DNA from: Vibrio sp. Of7-15
GTDB taxonomy: Bacteria; Pseudomonadota; Gammaproteobacteria; Enterobacterales; Vibrionaceae
NCBI RefSeq assembly: GCF_022347565.1
Contig: NZ_JAKRGH010000006.1
Coordinates: 124,001-188,000 of the forward strand
DNA: 64,000 bases
Reading direction: 5' to 3'
Part shown: positions 14,622 through 23,730 of the stretch, piece by piece
Layout of the letters: every line of letters starts with the position of its first letter
Position numbering within the stretch: the first letter of the stretch is position 1
Notes under the pieces: model-generated
What the model was told of the DNA's origin: nothing
The model's input: only the letters and a program-made list of their open reading frames with translations
Databases searched by the model: none
Program-made: the position numbers and the translations under genes

Positions 14622-16241
14622 TCAAGCCTTGTGATGACCTGAAAGGGTAAATTGATTAAGTAATTGTTCTAATTGCTCTGATAGCTGCTCAAGATTTACG
14701 CTGATCGCTTCACTTTGCGAGGCGTAGTCAGAGGTGGCGTTGGCGTGTTCGGTAATTAATTCTATTTTTGTTTTCACTTCGCCACTGAGTTCAGATTGAA
14801 TACTTGATTGGCTTTTAATGTCATTGGCATGTTGATGAACGATTTGCGTCTGCTGAACCATTTCATTGAGCGCTAAAGATAGATTTTCGATCATTTCTGA
14901 GCGCTGATGTGCGGTATGACAGGTATTATCAACGGTAAGAACTGATTCATTACTGTCAGTTTGGAACTGAGTTATGATGGTTTGGATGTCGTTGGTTGCA
15001 TCACGAGTACGGCTTGCAAGGTGCCTAACTTCATCGGCTACCACAGAAAACCCTCTGCCTTGTTCACCTGCTCGTGCAGCTTCAATAGTCGCATTCAAAG
15101 CCAAAAGATTAGTTTGCTCTGCGATGCTTTGTATGACCTCTACAATGGAAGAAACTTGGCTACTTTGACTGTTTAGGCTATTTATTTGGTCTTTTACTTG
15201 TTCAATATCTGCAACCAAGCTGCTGATGTCTGTACTCGCGGTGTGAGCGAGCGTGGTACCTGCTTTAGAAGATGCAGTTACCTGTTCACTTAAAGTGGCA
15301 GCCTCTGTAGTGCGGTGTTCAACGTTGAGCTGCTGCTGCTGCATGTCATTTATTCTTTGGAGCACTTGTTTGGTTTCATGACGTTGGCTGTCTGCGGCAC
15401 TATTGGTGTTATGAGAAACATGAATGAGTTCGGTTGCAGCATTAGAAAGCGCATGTGAGGTGGTTTGAACTTGGCTTAGGCTATGAGAAAAGCTATCCAG
15501 TAACCGATCAAAGCTGTGGCTGAGTTCACCAATCTCATCAGTGCGATTACTATTGAGCCTATGAGTCAAATCTTTATGCAGGCTGGTTTGCATCATTGTC
15601 CGTGAAAGCTTTTTAAGTGGGCTGACAATAATGCGGCGAATAATGTAAAGGGTAAAAATAAACCCAAGAAAGGCGATGACTGCCATGATAAGGCCAGCAA
15701 TGAGTGTTTTGTTGTTCACGACTTTGTTAATGTCGGTAAGGTTATACTCAAGCCTAACAACGCCTAGAACGTCGCCTTCATTAACCATATGGCAGCTTAA
15801 ACAATTGGTGCCTCGGTAATTGCTGCTTGCTTTCATTGGCAGTGTTATCACTAAGCCTTTCCCCCAATCGGCAGTGATAGGCTCAACGATGGTTTCTCCC
15901 AACAGAGATCGCCTGTCGATGTCATCTTGCGCTTGCTGTCCCGCTAAGCCTGGACCAAAAACATTAGTGATCCCTTCACCACGAACAATACGCGCTTCTT
16001 CTATGCCTGAGTGAGAGAGGATTTTTTCACGTAATGTTTCTTTTTGCAGCATAGTACCAGTCAACATCATCATGTTTAGGCTATCGAAGTAATTGCTGGC
16101 TTTGTCCTGCAACTGTTCAGATAGAATGTCGTCAATCAGTTGTTTTTGCTGGTTGTATTGGTAAAAGAGGGAAAAGCTTAAAACAAGAGTGAATATAGTG
16201 AAAAGGGTTAAAAGTAGCTTATTCGTGATGGTGAGCTGCAT
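14622..16241 (-). CDS. Methyl-accepting chemotaxis protein with periplasmic heme c motif
   Basis: The 539-residue receptor has TM1 at about residues 7-27, a periplasmic sensor to about 178, TM2 at about 180-200, a HAMP domain, then the coiled-coil signalling domain with the conserved hairpin tip ([20 protein letters not shown]). The sensor contains CLSCH at residues 147-151, a CxxCH heme c attachment motif, in a fold reminiscent of DUF3365/Tll0287-type domains. It may therefore sense redox state, oxygen, nitric oxide or a related ligand through covalently bound heme. Such heme receptors exist in other bacteria, but the ligand cannot be read from sequence. No chemotaxis genes are adjacent. The gene is transcribed toward asnS. 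Confidence 0.88.
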   Translation of the reverse strand: MQLTITNKLLLTLFTIFTLVLSFSLFYQYNQQKQLIDDILSEQLQDKASNYFDSLNMMMLTGTMLQKETLREKILSHSGIEEARIVRGEGITNVFGPGLAGQQAQDDIDRRSLLGETIVEPITADWGKGLVITLPMKASSNYRGTNCLSCHMVNEGDVLGVVRLEYNLTDINKVVNNKTLIAGLIMAVIAFLGFIFTLYIIRRIIVSPLKKLSRTMMQTSLHKDLTHRLNSNRTDEIGELSHSFDRLLDSFSHSLSQVQTTSHALSNAATELIHVSHNTNSAADSQRHETKQVLQRINDMQQQQLNVEHRTTEAATLSEQVTASSKAGTTLAHTASTDISSLVADIEQVKDQINSLNSQSSQVSSIVEVIQSIAEQTNLLALNATIEAARAGEQGRGFSVVADEVRHLASRTRDATNDIQTIITQFQTDSNESVLTVDNTCHTAHQRSEMIENLSLALNEMVQQTQIVHQHANDIKSQSSIQSELSGEVKTKIELITEHANATSDYASQSEAISVNLEQLSEQLEQLLNQFTLSGHHKA

Positions 16242-16490
16242 ACAGAAACACTCGTTAATATCCTTATTATTTGTAAGCTAAATAATAACAATTATGCGAC
16301 ATCTGTTTAATATCTGAGATGATGAAGTGTGACATATAACATGCAACTTATGGAGTACAGTGATGTTTTTCGAAGAGGCTTATGGGGCTGTTGGATGGCT
16401 TTTTTGCTGTATTACTTGAGCTATTGAGTGGTTTTCAGTAGCATCCACTGCCTAAAATGATGAACCATTTATTACAATGAGAGAAACTGT

Positions 16491-16862
16491 ATGACCACCG
16501 AGCTGTATAAAGAATTTATGTTTGAAGCTGCCCACAAACTTCCTCATGTGCCGGAAGGTCATAAGTGTGGTCGCTTGCATGGTCATTCTTTTTTAGTCCG
16601 CTTATATGTTGCTGGCGAAGTGGATCCACATACAGGTTGGATTATTGACTTTTCAGAAATTAAAGCGGCATTTAAGCCAATCTACGATCGTTTAGACCAT
16701 TATTACCTAAATGATATTCCTGGCTTAGAAAATCCAACCAGCGAAGTATTAGCAGCTTGGATTTGGAATGAACTAAAGCCTAGCTTGGCACAGCTGAGCA
16801 AAGTAGAAATTAAAGAAACTTGTACAGCGGGCTGTATCTACACTGGGCCAAAAGAGTCGTAA
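16491..16862 (+). CDS. queD: 6-carboxy-5,6,7,8-tetrahydropterin synthase
   Basis: QueD converts 7,8-dihydroneopterin triphosphate to 6-carboxytetrahydropterin in the queuosine pathway. The 123-residue protein has the zinc ligands of the PTPS/QueD fold: His in FEAAHKLP and the pair in LHGHS, with the catalytic Cys in CGRLHGH. It also has LDHYYLND and the substrate-binding Glu in KETCTAGC. The start MTTELYKEF is preceded by a purine-rich GAGAGA stretch at a workable distance. It is monocistronic, divergent from the chemoreceptor gene, and ends at a strong terminator shared with sdaA. Confidence 0.93.
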   Translation: MTTELYKEFMFEAAHKLPHVPEGHKCGRLHGHSFLVRLYVAGEVDPHTGWIIDFSEIKAAFKPIYDRLDHYYLNDIPGLENPTSEVLAAWIWNELKPSLAQLSKVEIKETCTAGCIYTGPKES

Positions 16863-16885
16863 AAATTAAAGATAACCACCTACAA

Positions 16886-16920
16886 AAAACGCCAGCTTAT
16901 ACCAAGCTGGCGTTTTATTT
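16886..16920. terminator. Bidirectional terminator between queD and sdaA
   Basis: A 13-bp perfect stem (16886-16898 with 16904-16916) has a 5-nt loop, with T-rich tails on the + strand and A-rich flanks that give T on the minus strand. It serves both convergent genes. Confidence 0.92.
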
Positions 16921-16941
16921 TTCAGTAAGTAAACCGAGAGA

Positions 16942-18303
16942 TTAACACATTACTTTGATGGCTAGGCCACCTTGAGAAGTCTCACGGTATTTTGCATTCA
17001 TATCTTTACCTGTTTCCAGCATAGTCTCGATAACTTTATCAAGAGATACACGTGGATCAGAGGCACGACGTAGCGCCATACGAGATGAGTTAATTGCTTT
17101 TACTGCAGCAATACCATTACGCTCAATACAAGGTACTTGAACTTGGCCTGCTACTGGATCACAAGTTAATCCTAAGTTGTGCTCCATGCCAATTTCAGCA
17201 GCCATACATACTTGCTCTGGGCTACCACCCATCAGCTCTGCAAGGCCAGCAGCAGCCATAGAACAAGCTACACCCACTTCACCTTGACAGCCTACTTCCG
17301 CGCCTGAGATGGAAGCATTTTGCTTGTACAGACCACCAATCGCGCCAGAAGCCGCAAAGTAGCGAGTGTACTCTTTAGGGCCAACAGACTGAATGAATTT
17401 GTCGTAGTAAGCCAAAACAGCAGGAACAATACCACATGCGCCGTTTGTTGGTGCGGTAACTACACGGCCACCAGCGGCGTTTTCTTCATTAACAGCAAAC
17501 GCGTACATGTTCACCCAATCCACTACTGTCATTGGGTCGTTAGACAGTTTTTCAGAGGTGATAAGCTGTTGGCGAAGAGCAGCTGCGCGACGAGGCACAC
17601 GCAGTGGACCAGGTAAAACGCCTTCTTCGTTCATACCACGGTCCATACATTCACGCATGGTTTTCCAGATATTCGCAAAGTACGTTTTAATTTCGTCTTC
17701 TGCATTGATCGCACGCTCATTTTCCATGACTAATGCGCTAACAGATAACCCAGACTCTTTACACTTATTAACCAGCTCTTCGGCAGTGTTAAAGTCGTGC
17801 GGAACTTGAATCTTATCTTCGTCTTCTTTACCGAAGTTTTCTTCATCAACGATGAAACCACCGCCGATTGAGTAATAGGTCTTAGAATAAGCTTGTTCAT
17901 CGCCGATCCACGCGTGAATTTGCATGCCGTTTTCATGCAGATCCAAGTTTGTTGTGTGGAAGTTCATTCCACCATCTTTTGGAAATTCAACCGTGTGGCA
18001 ATGCATACCGACAGGTAAGCGCTCGGTTTCTTCTACACGAGCAATGAAGCCCGGAATAGAATCAATATCAACGTGCTCTGGGCTATTCCCTGCCAAACCC
18101 ATAATGATAGCAATGTCAGTGTGGTGACCTTTGCCAGTCAAAGAGAGCGAGCCGTAAACATCAACAGTTATTTTAGTGATGTCTCGCAATTTTCCCATGC
18201 TGCGTAAATCATCAATGAATTCTTTGCCAGCTTTCATAGGTCCTACAGTATGAGAACTAGAAGGGCCGACGCCAATTTTATAGATGTCAAAAACGCTAAT
18301 CAT
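16942..18303 (-). CDS. sdaA: L-serine ammonia-lyase (iron-sulfur type)
   Basis: This enzyme deaminates L-serine to pyruvate and ammonia with a [4Fe-4S] cluster. From the ATG at 18303 (MISVFDIYKIGVGPSSSHT) the protein is 453 residues, close to E. coli SdaA; the in-frame Met at 18330 adds nine residues with no support. The conserved SSSHTVGPM at the N-terminus, TNGACGIVPA, and the cluster cysteines near CDPVAGQVQVPC are present. It follows the serine transporter gene sdaC on the same strand, 68 bases apart with a hairpin between, so uptake and breakdown are co-expressed. Confidence 0.95.
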   Translation of the reverse strand: MISVFDIYKIGVGPSSSHTVGPMKAGKEFIDDLRSMGKLRDITKITVDVYGSLSLTGKGHHTDIAIIMGLAGNSPEHVDIDSIPGFIARVEETERLPVGMHCHTVEFPKDGGMNFHTTNLDLHENGMQIHAWIGDEQAYSKTYYSIGGGFIVDEENFGKEDEDKIQVPHDFNTAEELVNKCKESGLSVSALVMENERAINAEDEIKTYFANIWKTMRECMDRGMNEEGVLPGPLRVPRRAAALRQQLITSEKLSNDPMTVVDWVNMYAFAVNEENAAGGRVVTAPTNGACGIVPAVLAYYDKFIQSVGPKEYTRYFAASGAIGGLYKQNASISGAEVGCQGEVGVACSMAAAGLAELMGGSPEQVCMAAEIGMEHNLGLTCDPVAGQVQVPCIERNGIAAVKAINSSRMALRRASDPRVSLDKVIETMLETGKDMNAKYRETSQGGLAIKVMC

Positions 18304-18322
18304 GTTTATTACCTCGAATTGA

Positions 18323-18343
18323 GCCCCCATAATTTATGGAGGC
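18323..18343 (-). other. Intercistronic hairpin sdaC-sdaA
   Basis: In the minus-strand transcript GCCUCCAU pairs with AUGGGGGC (one G-U) around a 5-nt loop, 20 bases before the sdaA start. No T-run follows, so processing or differential mRNA stability is more likely than termination. Confidence 0.45.
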
Positions 18344-18371
18344 CCTTTATTATCATTATTGTCGTTATAAT

Positions 18372-19625
18372 TTATAACGCGCCGTAGATTACAGAAGTAA
18401 TGGCCGCAACACCACAAAGTGCTGTGAAAATACGAACAGGTGTTGCTGTTTTGTACTTAGCCATTGCTGGCACGGTGTACATAGCAAACACAGGCATAAG
18501 GAATAGGATGGCTGCAATCATTGGTGCACCCATAGTTTCAATCATACCTAGGATACTTGGGTTAATGATTGCCACGATCCAAGTTGTGATAACGATGAAA
18601 GCAAGAGATGCTTTTTCAATAGTTGTCACTGGCGCTTGAGAACGTGATTTTACTAAACCAACTAGACCTTCATGAGCACCTAAGAAGTGACCGAAGTAGC
18701 TCGAAGTGATTGCTGCAAAGGCTACGATAGGGCCAAGGATAGAAATCAGAGGCGATTCATGTACGTTAGCTAGGTAAGAAAGCACGCTGATGTTTTGCTC
18801 TTGAGCTGTCGCCAGTTGCTCTGGAGATAGAGAAAGTACTACAGAGAATACGAAGAACATCACGAAGCTCATTAGCATCATCGCTGCACCACCAGTGATC
18901 ATGTCAGTTTTTGCTACTGCATTGTCACCGTATACACGACGTTGTTCTTTTGAGAACTGGCTGATCACAGGGCTGTGGTTGAATGAGAAAACAATGATAG
19001 GAATTGCTAGCCATACAACAGAAGGCATTGAGCTCCAGTCTGGGCTTACAGAGATCATTGATGTGTTCCAATCAGGGATTAGGTACACAGAAAGCGCCAG
19101 TAGGATGAATACCAGAGGGTATACCATTGCTGATGTTGCTTTAAGCATTAGCTCTTTACCGAAAACCACACCACAAGTCATAAGTGTAATTAGCACACCT
19201 GACAGTAACCAGCGTGGAATAGATTCCATACCCAGTTGATTTACCATGAAAGAGTCAACGGTATTCGTGATACCGACACCGTAGATGAGAACGATAGGGT
19301 AAATCGCAAAAAAGTAAGCAAAAGTGATTAGGTTTGCGCCAGCTTTACCAAAGTGTTCTTCTACAGTGTCAGTGATATCTGCTTCTGGGTTTTTCGCCGA
19401 AAGTACGAAGCGAGCAAGACTTTTGTGTGCAAACCAAGTCATTGGTGCTGCAATCAGGGCAAGAATTACAAGAGGCCAGAAACCACCTGCACCTGCTTTA
19501 ATTGGAAGGAAAAGAACACCTGCACCTACAGCGGTGCCGAAAAGTGAAAGGGCCCAAGTAAAATCTTTATACGTCCATTTTGCTTTAGCAACATGGGTTG
19601 ATGCTGTTTTAGAAACAGTTTGCAT
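18372..19625 (-). CDS. sdaC: Serine transporter, HAAAP/STP family
   Basis: The 417-residue protein is an inner-membrane symporter with about eleven hydrophobic helices. The N-terminal helix reads FTWALSLFGTAVGAGVLFLP, the conserved G-rich first segment of the hydroxy/aromatic amino acid permease family, and HSPVISQF in the middle matches SdaC/TdcC-type carriers. It supplies L-serine to the deaminase encoded directly downstream, which makes the serine assignment stronger than for threonine. A near-consensus CRP site lies about 130 bases upstream, in keeping with catabolite control of serine use. Confidence 0.92.
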   Translation of the reverse strand: MQTVSKTASTHVAKAKWTYKDFTWALSLFGTAVGAGVLFLPIKAGAGGFWPLVILALIAAPMTWFAHKSLARFVLSAKNPEADITDTVEEHFGKAGANLITFAYFFAIYPIVLIYGVGITNTVDSFMVNQLGMESIPRWLLSGVLITLMTCGVVFGKELMLKATSAMVYPLVFILLALSVYLIPDWNTSMISVSPDWSSMPSVVWLAIPIIVFSFNHSPVISQFSKEQRRVYGDNAVAKTDMITGGAAMMLMSFVMFFVFSVVLSLSPEQLATAQEQNISVLSYLANVHESPLISILGPIVAFAAITSSYFGHFLGAHEGLVGLVKSRSQAPVTTIEKASLAFIVITTWIVAIINPSILGMIETMGAPMIAAILFLMPVFAMYTVPAMAKYKTATPVRIFTALCGVAAITSVIYGAL

Positions 19626-19751
19626 ATTTGATACTCATTAGTTTGAAACAGGAACAGGAATTACGGAACGGTGGGGATTCTCACTGTATTAGGGAGATAA
19701 TACTATGACCTGGATCGATAAATGAAACAGCTCGTATTCATAGTACAATTA

Positions 19752-19771
19752 AAGGTGATCTGAGTCACGTA
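19752..19771. promoter_or_regulatory. Candidate CRP site upstream of sdaC
   Basis: GGTGA-N6-TCACG (19754-19769) matches 8 of 10 core positions of the CRP consensus and has symmetric A-rich and T-rich flanks. It is upstream of sdaC and beyond the end of nudL, so sdaC is the only sensible target. Confidence 0.5.
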
Positions 19772-19815
19772 TTTTATGTGCCACAGATAAAGAAAACTAA
19801 TGATTAAAGTTAGAT

Positions 19816-20415
19816 TTACTCATGCCAGACTTGTTGCTGGAGGCTCCGTATTATCTGGGCTGTAGCGCCCCAGATGGCATGCTCATTATAAGATATTGAG
19901 TAGATGTTATGAGTGGATCCATTTGTGTAAAATTGTTGTTGAACAAGGTTGCTAGGATTGAGTAAATGTTGCCCCGGAACTTCAAAAACGTCCATCACTT
20001 CTTGGTGGTCTATTTGAGTTTTGTATTGGCTAGAAATCAGCCCTAAATATGGAGTAACAATAAAACCACTGATGGTGGGTAGTTTAGGTAGGTTTCCAAT
20101 GATCTCGATATGCTGAGATGAAATCCCAATCTCTTCTTCTGTTTCTCGGATAGCTGTTGTGATTAGGCTATCATCACTTTGCTCGTAACTGCCTCCGGGG
20201 AAACTAATTTGCCCTGGGTGATGGCGTAAATGGAGTGCACGTTTGGTGAGAATGACATTAATACCACTTTTTCGTACGACGCAAGGGATCAAAACAGCCG
20301 CTTGACGTAGGTTGTCGACATTAAGGTTGTGCTGTTTCGCCCGTAGCAGGCTGAGTTTGTCGTAAGGGGACGACGGGGTAAGTACAAAGCGACTCAAGAG
20401 GGTTTCTTTATCCAT
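19816..20415 (-). CDS. nudL: Nudix hydrolase, CoA pyrophosphatase-like
   Basis: The 199-residue cytosolic protein has a full Nudix box, G-x5-E-x7-RE-x2-EE-x-G, in the stretch GGSYEQSDDSLITTAIRETE followed by EEIGI (about residues 73-97). The preceding LTKRALHLRHHPGQISFPGG segment is the UPF0035 signature of CoA/acyl-CoA pyrophosphatases (E. coli NudL/YeaB). It probably cleaves CoA to 4'-phosphopantetheine and 3',5'-ADP. It follows pabB by 46 bases on the same strand, the same neighbour as in E. coli, so the two form an operon. Confidence 0.88.
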   Translation of the reverse strand: MDKETLLSRFVLTPSSPYDKLSLLRAKQHNLNVDNLRQAAVLIPCVVRKSGINVILTKRALHLRHHPGQISFPGGSYEQSDDSLITTAIRETEEEIGISSQHIEIIGNLPKLPTISGFIVTPYLGLISSQYKTQIDHQEVMDVFEVPGQHLLNPSNLVQQQFYTNGSTHNIYSISYNEHAIWGATAQIIRSLQQQVWHE

Positions 20416-20461
20416 AACAACTCCATTTGTTACTCCCTCCTGAGTGCTTATTTCGGAGGGG

Positions 20462-21835
20462 TTACTCTAACACTGGCAGAATTCGACTCAGTTTGTCCAG
20501 AGTTTCTTGATATTCTGCGTCAGCTTGACTGTCAGCAACAATGCCTCCACCAGCCCAAGCATGTAAGTTTTGTTCATGAGCAATTAAGGTTCTTATAGTA
20601 ATGCTGGTGTCCACTTTACCGCAGCGGCTAATATAACCAATGCTGCCGCAGTAGACATTACGACGATGAGGTTCTAACTCTTCAATGATTTCCATGGCAC
20701 GAATTTTAGGGGCACCGGTAATAGAGCCTCCAGGGAAGCAGGCTCGTAGTAAATCTTCTGCTTGATACTTATCATCTAATGTCGCTGTGATCGTGCTGAC
20801 AAGGTGATGTACTGCTGGGAAGCTTTCAATCTCAAATAAATGAGGAACCGATACCGAGCCCGGTTTGGCGACTCGGCCAATGTCATTTCTCAGGAGATCC
20901 ACAATCATGAGGTTTTCAGAACGATCTTTTTCCGCTTGCTGTAAATCCTTGGCATATTCGGTATCTAGCTTAGGATCAGAGCTTCTTGGGCGAGTGCCTT
21001 TAATTGGCTTAGTTTGGATCGCTTGTTGTTCTAATTGTAAAAAACGCTCTGGGGAAATAGAAAGAATGGTTGCTTCTGGTGTGCGAATAAAACCAGAAAA
21101 TGGCGCTTGGTTGGCTTGTTCTAATTGTTTATAGGCGAGCCATTCACTCCCTTCATACTGAGCTTTAAAGCGCTGTGTTAAGTTAATTTGGTAGCAGTCA
21201 CCGGATCGCAAGTATTCTTGGACTTGGTTAAATTTCTGTGTGTAGACCTCTTTGCTCATGTTGGCTTGCCAAGGAGAAGTAAGCGCAAACCTTGTAGTCG
21301 GTTGGTGTATTTGAGCAAAGCTTTCAAGCCAGTGGAGGCGATCGGCACCGTGAGGTTGAACCAAAGTCAGTTTTTTTAACTTATGATCAGCAATAAGAGC
21401 CCAATCATACAATCCAATGGCCATATCAGCAGTAGGAATATCATGTTCAGCGGAAGAGGGCATAGCTTCGACACGTCGGCCCAAGTCATAGCTAAAATAG
21501 CCTAACGCGCCACCAAGAAAAGGTAAATCATCACTGACTGGCAAATCAGGTAATAAACGCATTTTATAGTGCCCAAGTAAGGCGAAAGGATCTTGGTCAC
21601 TGTTTACAGTCTGCTTGCCATTGACACAAATTTGCGTGTTGTTGCCATGAGTGACTAACGTCGCCACAGGATCGGCGACTAAAATATCAAAACGGTTATC
21701 AGGATGTTGCTCTGCCGCTGATCGTAGCAGCATTGCCCAAGGAAGATTTGAAATAGGCTCAAAAAAATCAAGGATATTCCTGTGATTGTATTCAAGCTCT
21801 TGGAATGTGAGAGTTGATTTTAATTTGCAATTCAT
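20462..21835 (-). CDS. pabB: Aminodeoxychorismate synthase component I
   Basis: PabB turns chorismate and ammonia into 4-amino-4-deoxychorismate for folate synthesis, with a glutaminase partner (PabA) not encoded here. The 457-residue length fits the family. The chorismate-binding core shows QTKPIKGTRPR (the PIKGT motif whose Lys is a hallmark of PabB), ENLMIVDLLRNDIGR, and the C-terminal GGSITGAPKIRAMEII and GGGIVADS. The N-terminal part is the usual tryptophan-binding-like subdomain. It is divergent from fumarase, with a candidate CRP site in the shared promoter region, and is followed by nudL. Confidence 0.93.
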   Translation of the reverse strand: MNCKLKSTLTFQELEYNHRNILDFFEPISNLPWAMLLRSAAEQHPDNRFDILVADPVATLVTHGNNTQICVNGKQTVNSDQDPFALLGHYKMRLLPDLPVSDDLPFLGGALGYFSYDLGRRVEAMPSSAEHDIPTADMAIGLYDWALIADHKLKKLTLVQPHGADRLHWLESFAQIHQPTTRFALTSPWQANMSKEVYTQKFNQVQEYLRSGDCYQINLTQRFKAQYEGSEWLAYKQLEQANQAPFSGFIRTPEATILSISPERFLQLEQQAIQTKPIKGTRPRSSDPKLDTEYAKDLQQAEKDRSENLMIVDLLRNDIGRVAKPGSVSVPHLFEIESFPAVHHLVSTITATLDDKYQAEDLLRACFPGGSITGAPKIRAMEIIEELEPHRRNVYCGSIGYISRCGKVDTSITIRTLIAHEQNLHAWAGGGIVADSQADAEYQETLDKLSRILPVLE

Positions 21836-21842
21836 TTTCTTT

Positions 21843-21862
21843 TTTGTGACAAACGTTACATT
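21843..21862. promoter_or_regulatory. Candidate CRP site between pabB and fumarase
   Basis: TGTGA-N6-TTACA (21845-21860) matches 9 of 10 core positions. It lies immediately upstream of pabB and about 50 bases before a -10-like TATCAT at 21892-21897 that could serve the fumarase gene. Control of fumarase by cAMP-CRP would be physiologically reasonable. Confidence 0.45.
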
Positions 21863-21913
21863 GGCTAATAGCGCTAAATTGCTGGCAAGAGTATCATAAA
21901 AAGCAGCACTAAC

Positions 21914-21994
21914 GACGCTCTAGGATGACATTTGGTGATGCTCACGTGGCCAAATGCATTATAAGTTTCCTGGAAGCAACTTACTTAGAGCGTC
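21914..21994 (+). ncRNA. Predicted three-way-junction RNA leader of the fumarase gene
   Basis: Three helices can be drawn by eye. P1 is 21914-21924 with 21984-21994 (11 bp, one G-U). P2 is 21929-21935 with 21950-21956 (7 bp, perfect), capped by a smaller GTGA/TCAC stem. P3 is 21962-21967 with 21978-21983 (6 bp) with a 10-nt loop. P3 abuts P1 with no spacer, so the two could stack; the other junction strands are 4 and 5 nt. The element starts about 10 nt after a plausible transcription start and ends 20 nt before the fumarase Shine-Dalgarno. It matches no riboswitch class that I can recall. It could be a riboswitch, a protein-binding leader or an mRNA stabiliser. Confidence 0.5.
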
Positions 21995-22026
21995 AGGGAA
22001 GCATAATAATCAAAAAAGAGGCATTT

Positions 22027-23541
22027 ATGACTGTCATCCGCAAAGAAGATGTGATCAGCAGCGTTGCTGATGCGCTTCAGTATATTTCGTACTACCACCC
22101 ACTTGATTTTGTCCAAGCGCTAGAAAAGGCGTACAACAAAGAGCAAAGTCAGGCAGCAAAAGACGCCATTGCCCAGATCTTGATTAACTCAAGAATGTCG
22201 GCAGAAGGCCACCGTCCAATTTGTCAAGATACTGGTATTGTAACTTGTTTTGTAAAAATCGGCATGAACGTACAGTGGGAAAGCGATCTGACAGTGCAAG
22301 AGATGGTTGATGAAGGGGTGCGTCAAGCGTACAACAACCCTGATAACCCGTTACGTGCCTCAGTTGTTGCTGATCCTGCTGGTGCGCGTAAAAACACCAA
22401 AGATAATGCGCCAGCGGTGGTTCATATCGATATGGTGCCAGGCAATAAAGTTGAAATTCAAATCGCTGCGAAGGGCGGCGGTTCTGAAAACAAAACTAAA
22501 ATGGTGATGCTAAATCCATCTGATGATATTGCAGAGTGGGTGGAAAAAACATTACCAACAATGGGCGCAGGCTGGTGTCCACCGGGTATGCTGGGCATAG
22601 GTATTGGCGGCACGGCTGAGAAAGCAGCGGTGCTTGCAAAAGAGTCTTTAATGGAGCACATCGATATTCATGAATTGATCGAGCGTGGCCCACAAAATGC
22701 CGAAGAAGAGCTACGTTTAGATATTTTTAACCGTGTAAATAAGCTAGGTATTGGAGCGCAAGGCTTAGGCGGTTTAACCACGGTTGTTGATATTAAAATT
22801 AAGACAGCACCAACACACGCAGCTTCTAAGCCAGTATGTATGATCCCGAACTGTGCGGCGACACGTCATGTGCACTTTACATTAGACGGTACAGGCCCTG
22901 CTGAACTTGAAGCGCCAAAATTAGAAGATTGGCCAGAAGTGACTTGGGAAGTGGGTGAAAATGTTCGCCGTGTCAATTTAGATGAAGTGACAAAAGAAGA
23001 CGTACAAGAATGGAAAACTGGTGAAACTGTTCTGCTTTCAGGCAAGATTTTAACGGGCCGTGATGCTGCACATAAACGCATTCAAGGTATGTTAGAAAAG
23101 GGTGAAGGTTTACCTGAAGGCGTAGACTTTAATAATCGCTTTATTTATTACGTTGGCCCTGTTGATGCCGTGGGTAATGAAGTCGTTGGTCCTGCTGGCC
23201 CGACCACATCAACGCGTATGGATAAATTCACGGACATGATGCTGGGTGAATGTGGCTTAACCGGTATGATTGGTAAAGCTGAACGTGGCCCTAAAGCGGT
23301 TGAATCCATTAAAGAGCATAACGCGGTTTATTTAATGGCAGTAGGCGGCGCGGCATATTTGGTGGCTAAAGCAATTAAAAAAGCACGTGTAGTAGCTTTT
23401 GAAGATTTGGGTATGGAAGCAATTTATGAATTTGAAGTGGAAGACATGCCTGTCACTGTTGCGGTAGACTCTTCTGGTCAAAATGCACATCAAATGGGCC
23501 CTGATACTTGGAAAGTAAAAATTGCTGAGATGGATGCCTAG
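22027..23541 (+). CDS. fumA: Class I fumarate hydratase (iron-sulfur)
   Basis: This enzyme interconverts fumarate and malate in the TCA cycle using an oxygen-sensitive [4Fe-4S] cluster. From the ATG at 22027 it is 504 residues (MTVIRKEDVISSVADALQYI); AGAGG lies six bases upstream, and the in-frame ATG at 21925 falls inside a structured leader with no proper ribosome site. The N-terminal domain carries ICQDTG and IPNCAATRH cysteines, and the C-terminal domain has GPTTSTRMD and GECGLTGMIGK. It is shorter than E. coli FumA (548) and matches the roughly 505-residue Pseudomonas/Vibrio form. It is monocistronic, ending in a strong terminator. Confidence 0.92.
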   Translation: MTVIRKEDVISSVADALQYISYYHPLDFVQALEKAYNKEQSQAAKDAIAQILINSRMSAEGHRPICQDTGIVTCFVKIGMNVQWESDLTVQEMVDEGVRQAYNNPDNPLRASVVADPAGARKNTKDNAPAVVHIDMVPGNKVEIQIAAKGGGSENKTKMVMLNPSDDIAEWVEKTLPTMGAGWCPPGMLGIGIGGTAEKAAVLAKESLMEHIDIHELIERGPQNAEEELRLDIFNRVNKLGIGAQGLGGLTTVVDIKIKTAPTHAASKPVCMIPNCAATRHVHFTLDGTGPAELEAPKLEDWPEVTWEVGENVRRVNLDEVTKEDVQEWKTGETVLLSGKILTGRDAAHKRIQGMLEKGEGLPEGVDFNNRFIYYVGPVDAVGNEVVGPAGPTTSTRMDKFTDMMLGECGLTGMIGKAERGPKAVESIKEHNAVYLMAVGGAAYLVAKAIKKARVVAFEDLGMEAIYEFEVEDMPVTVAVDSSGQNAHQMGPDTWKVKIAEMDA

Positions 23542-23583
23542 CCATTTGGGTTAATTAAACAAGTTGATTGATTCAGCTGAATT

Positions 23584-23612
23584 AAAAAAGGAGCTTTTGA
23601 GCTCCTTTTTTT
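23584..23612 (+). terminator. Rho-independent terminator of fumarase
   Basis: GGAGCT/AGCTCC (23590-23595 with 23600-23605) has a TTTG tetraloop. The stem is extended by flanking A and T runs, and seven T residues follow on the + strand. Confidence 0.92.
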
Positions 23613-23730
23613 ATGTAATAACAAATCTATTAATTATTGTGAATGATTTCTACTCATTATGTTTATATACCATACTCTAACTTACAGTGGTTGCGGGTAT
23701 GTTGGTAAATAGTTGAATTTTAGAGTAGTT

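Noticed and set aside
16242-16490. preQ1 riboswitch before queD
   Set aside because: No preQ1-I or preQ1-II aptamer consensus or pseudoknot could be drawn in this leader.
21925-22026. N-terminal extension of fumarase from the in-frame ATG at 21925
   Set aside because: The extension has no proper ribosome site, lies inside the predicted structured leader, and the start at 22027 has AGAGG at six bases and the family's usual N-terminus.
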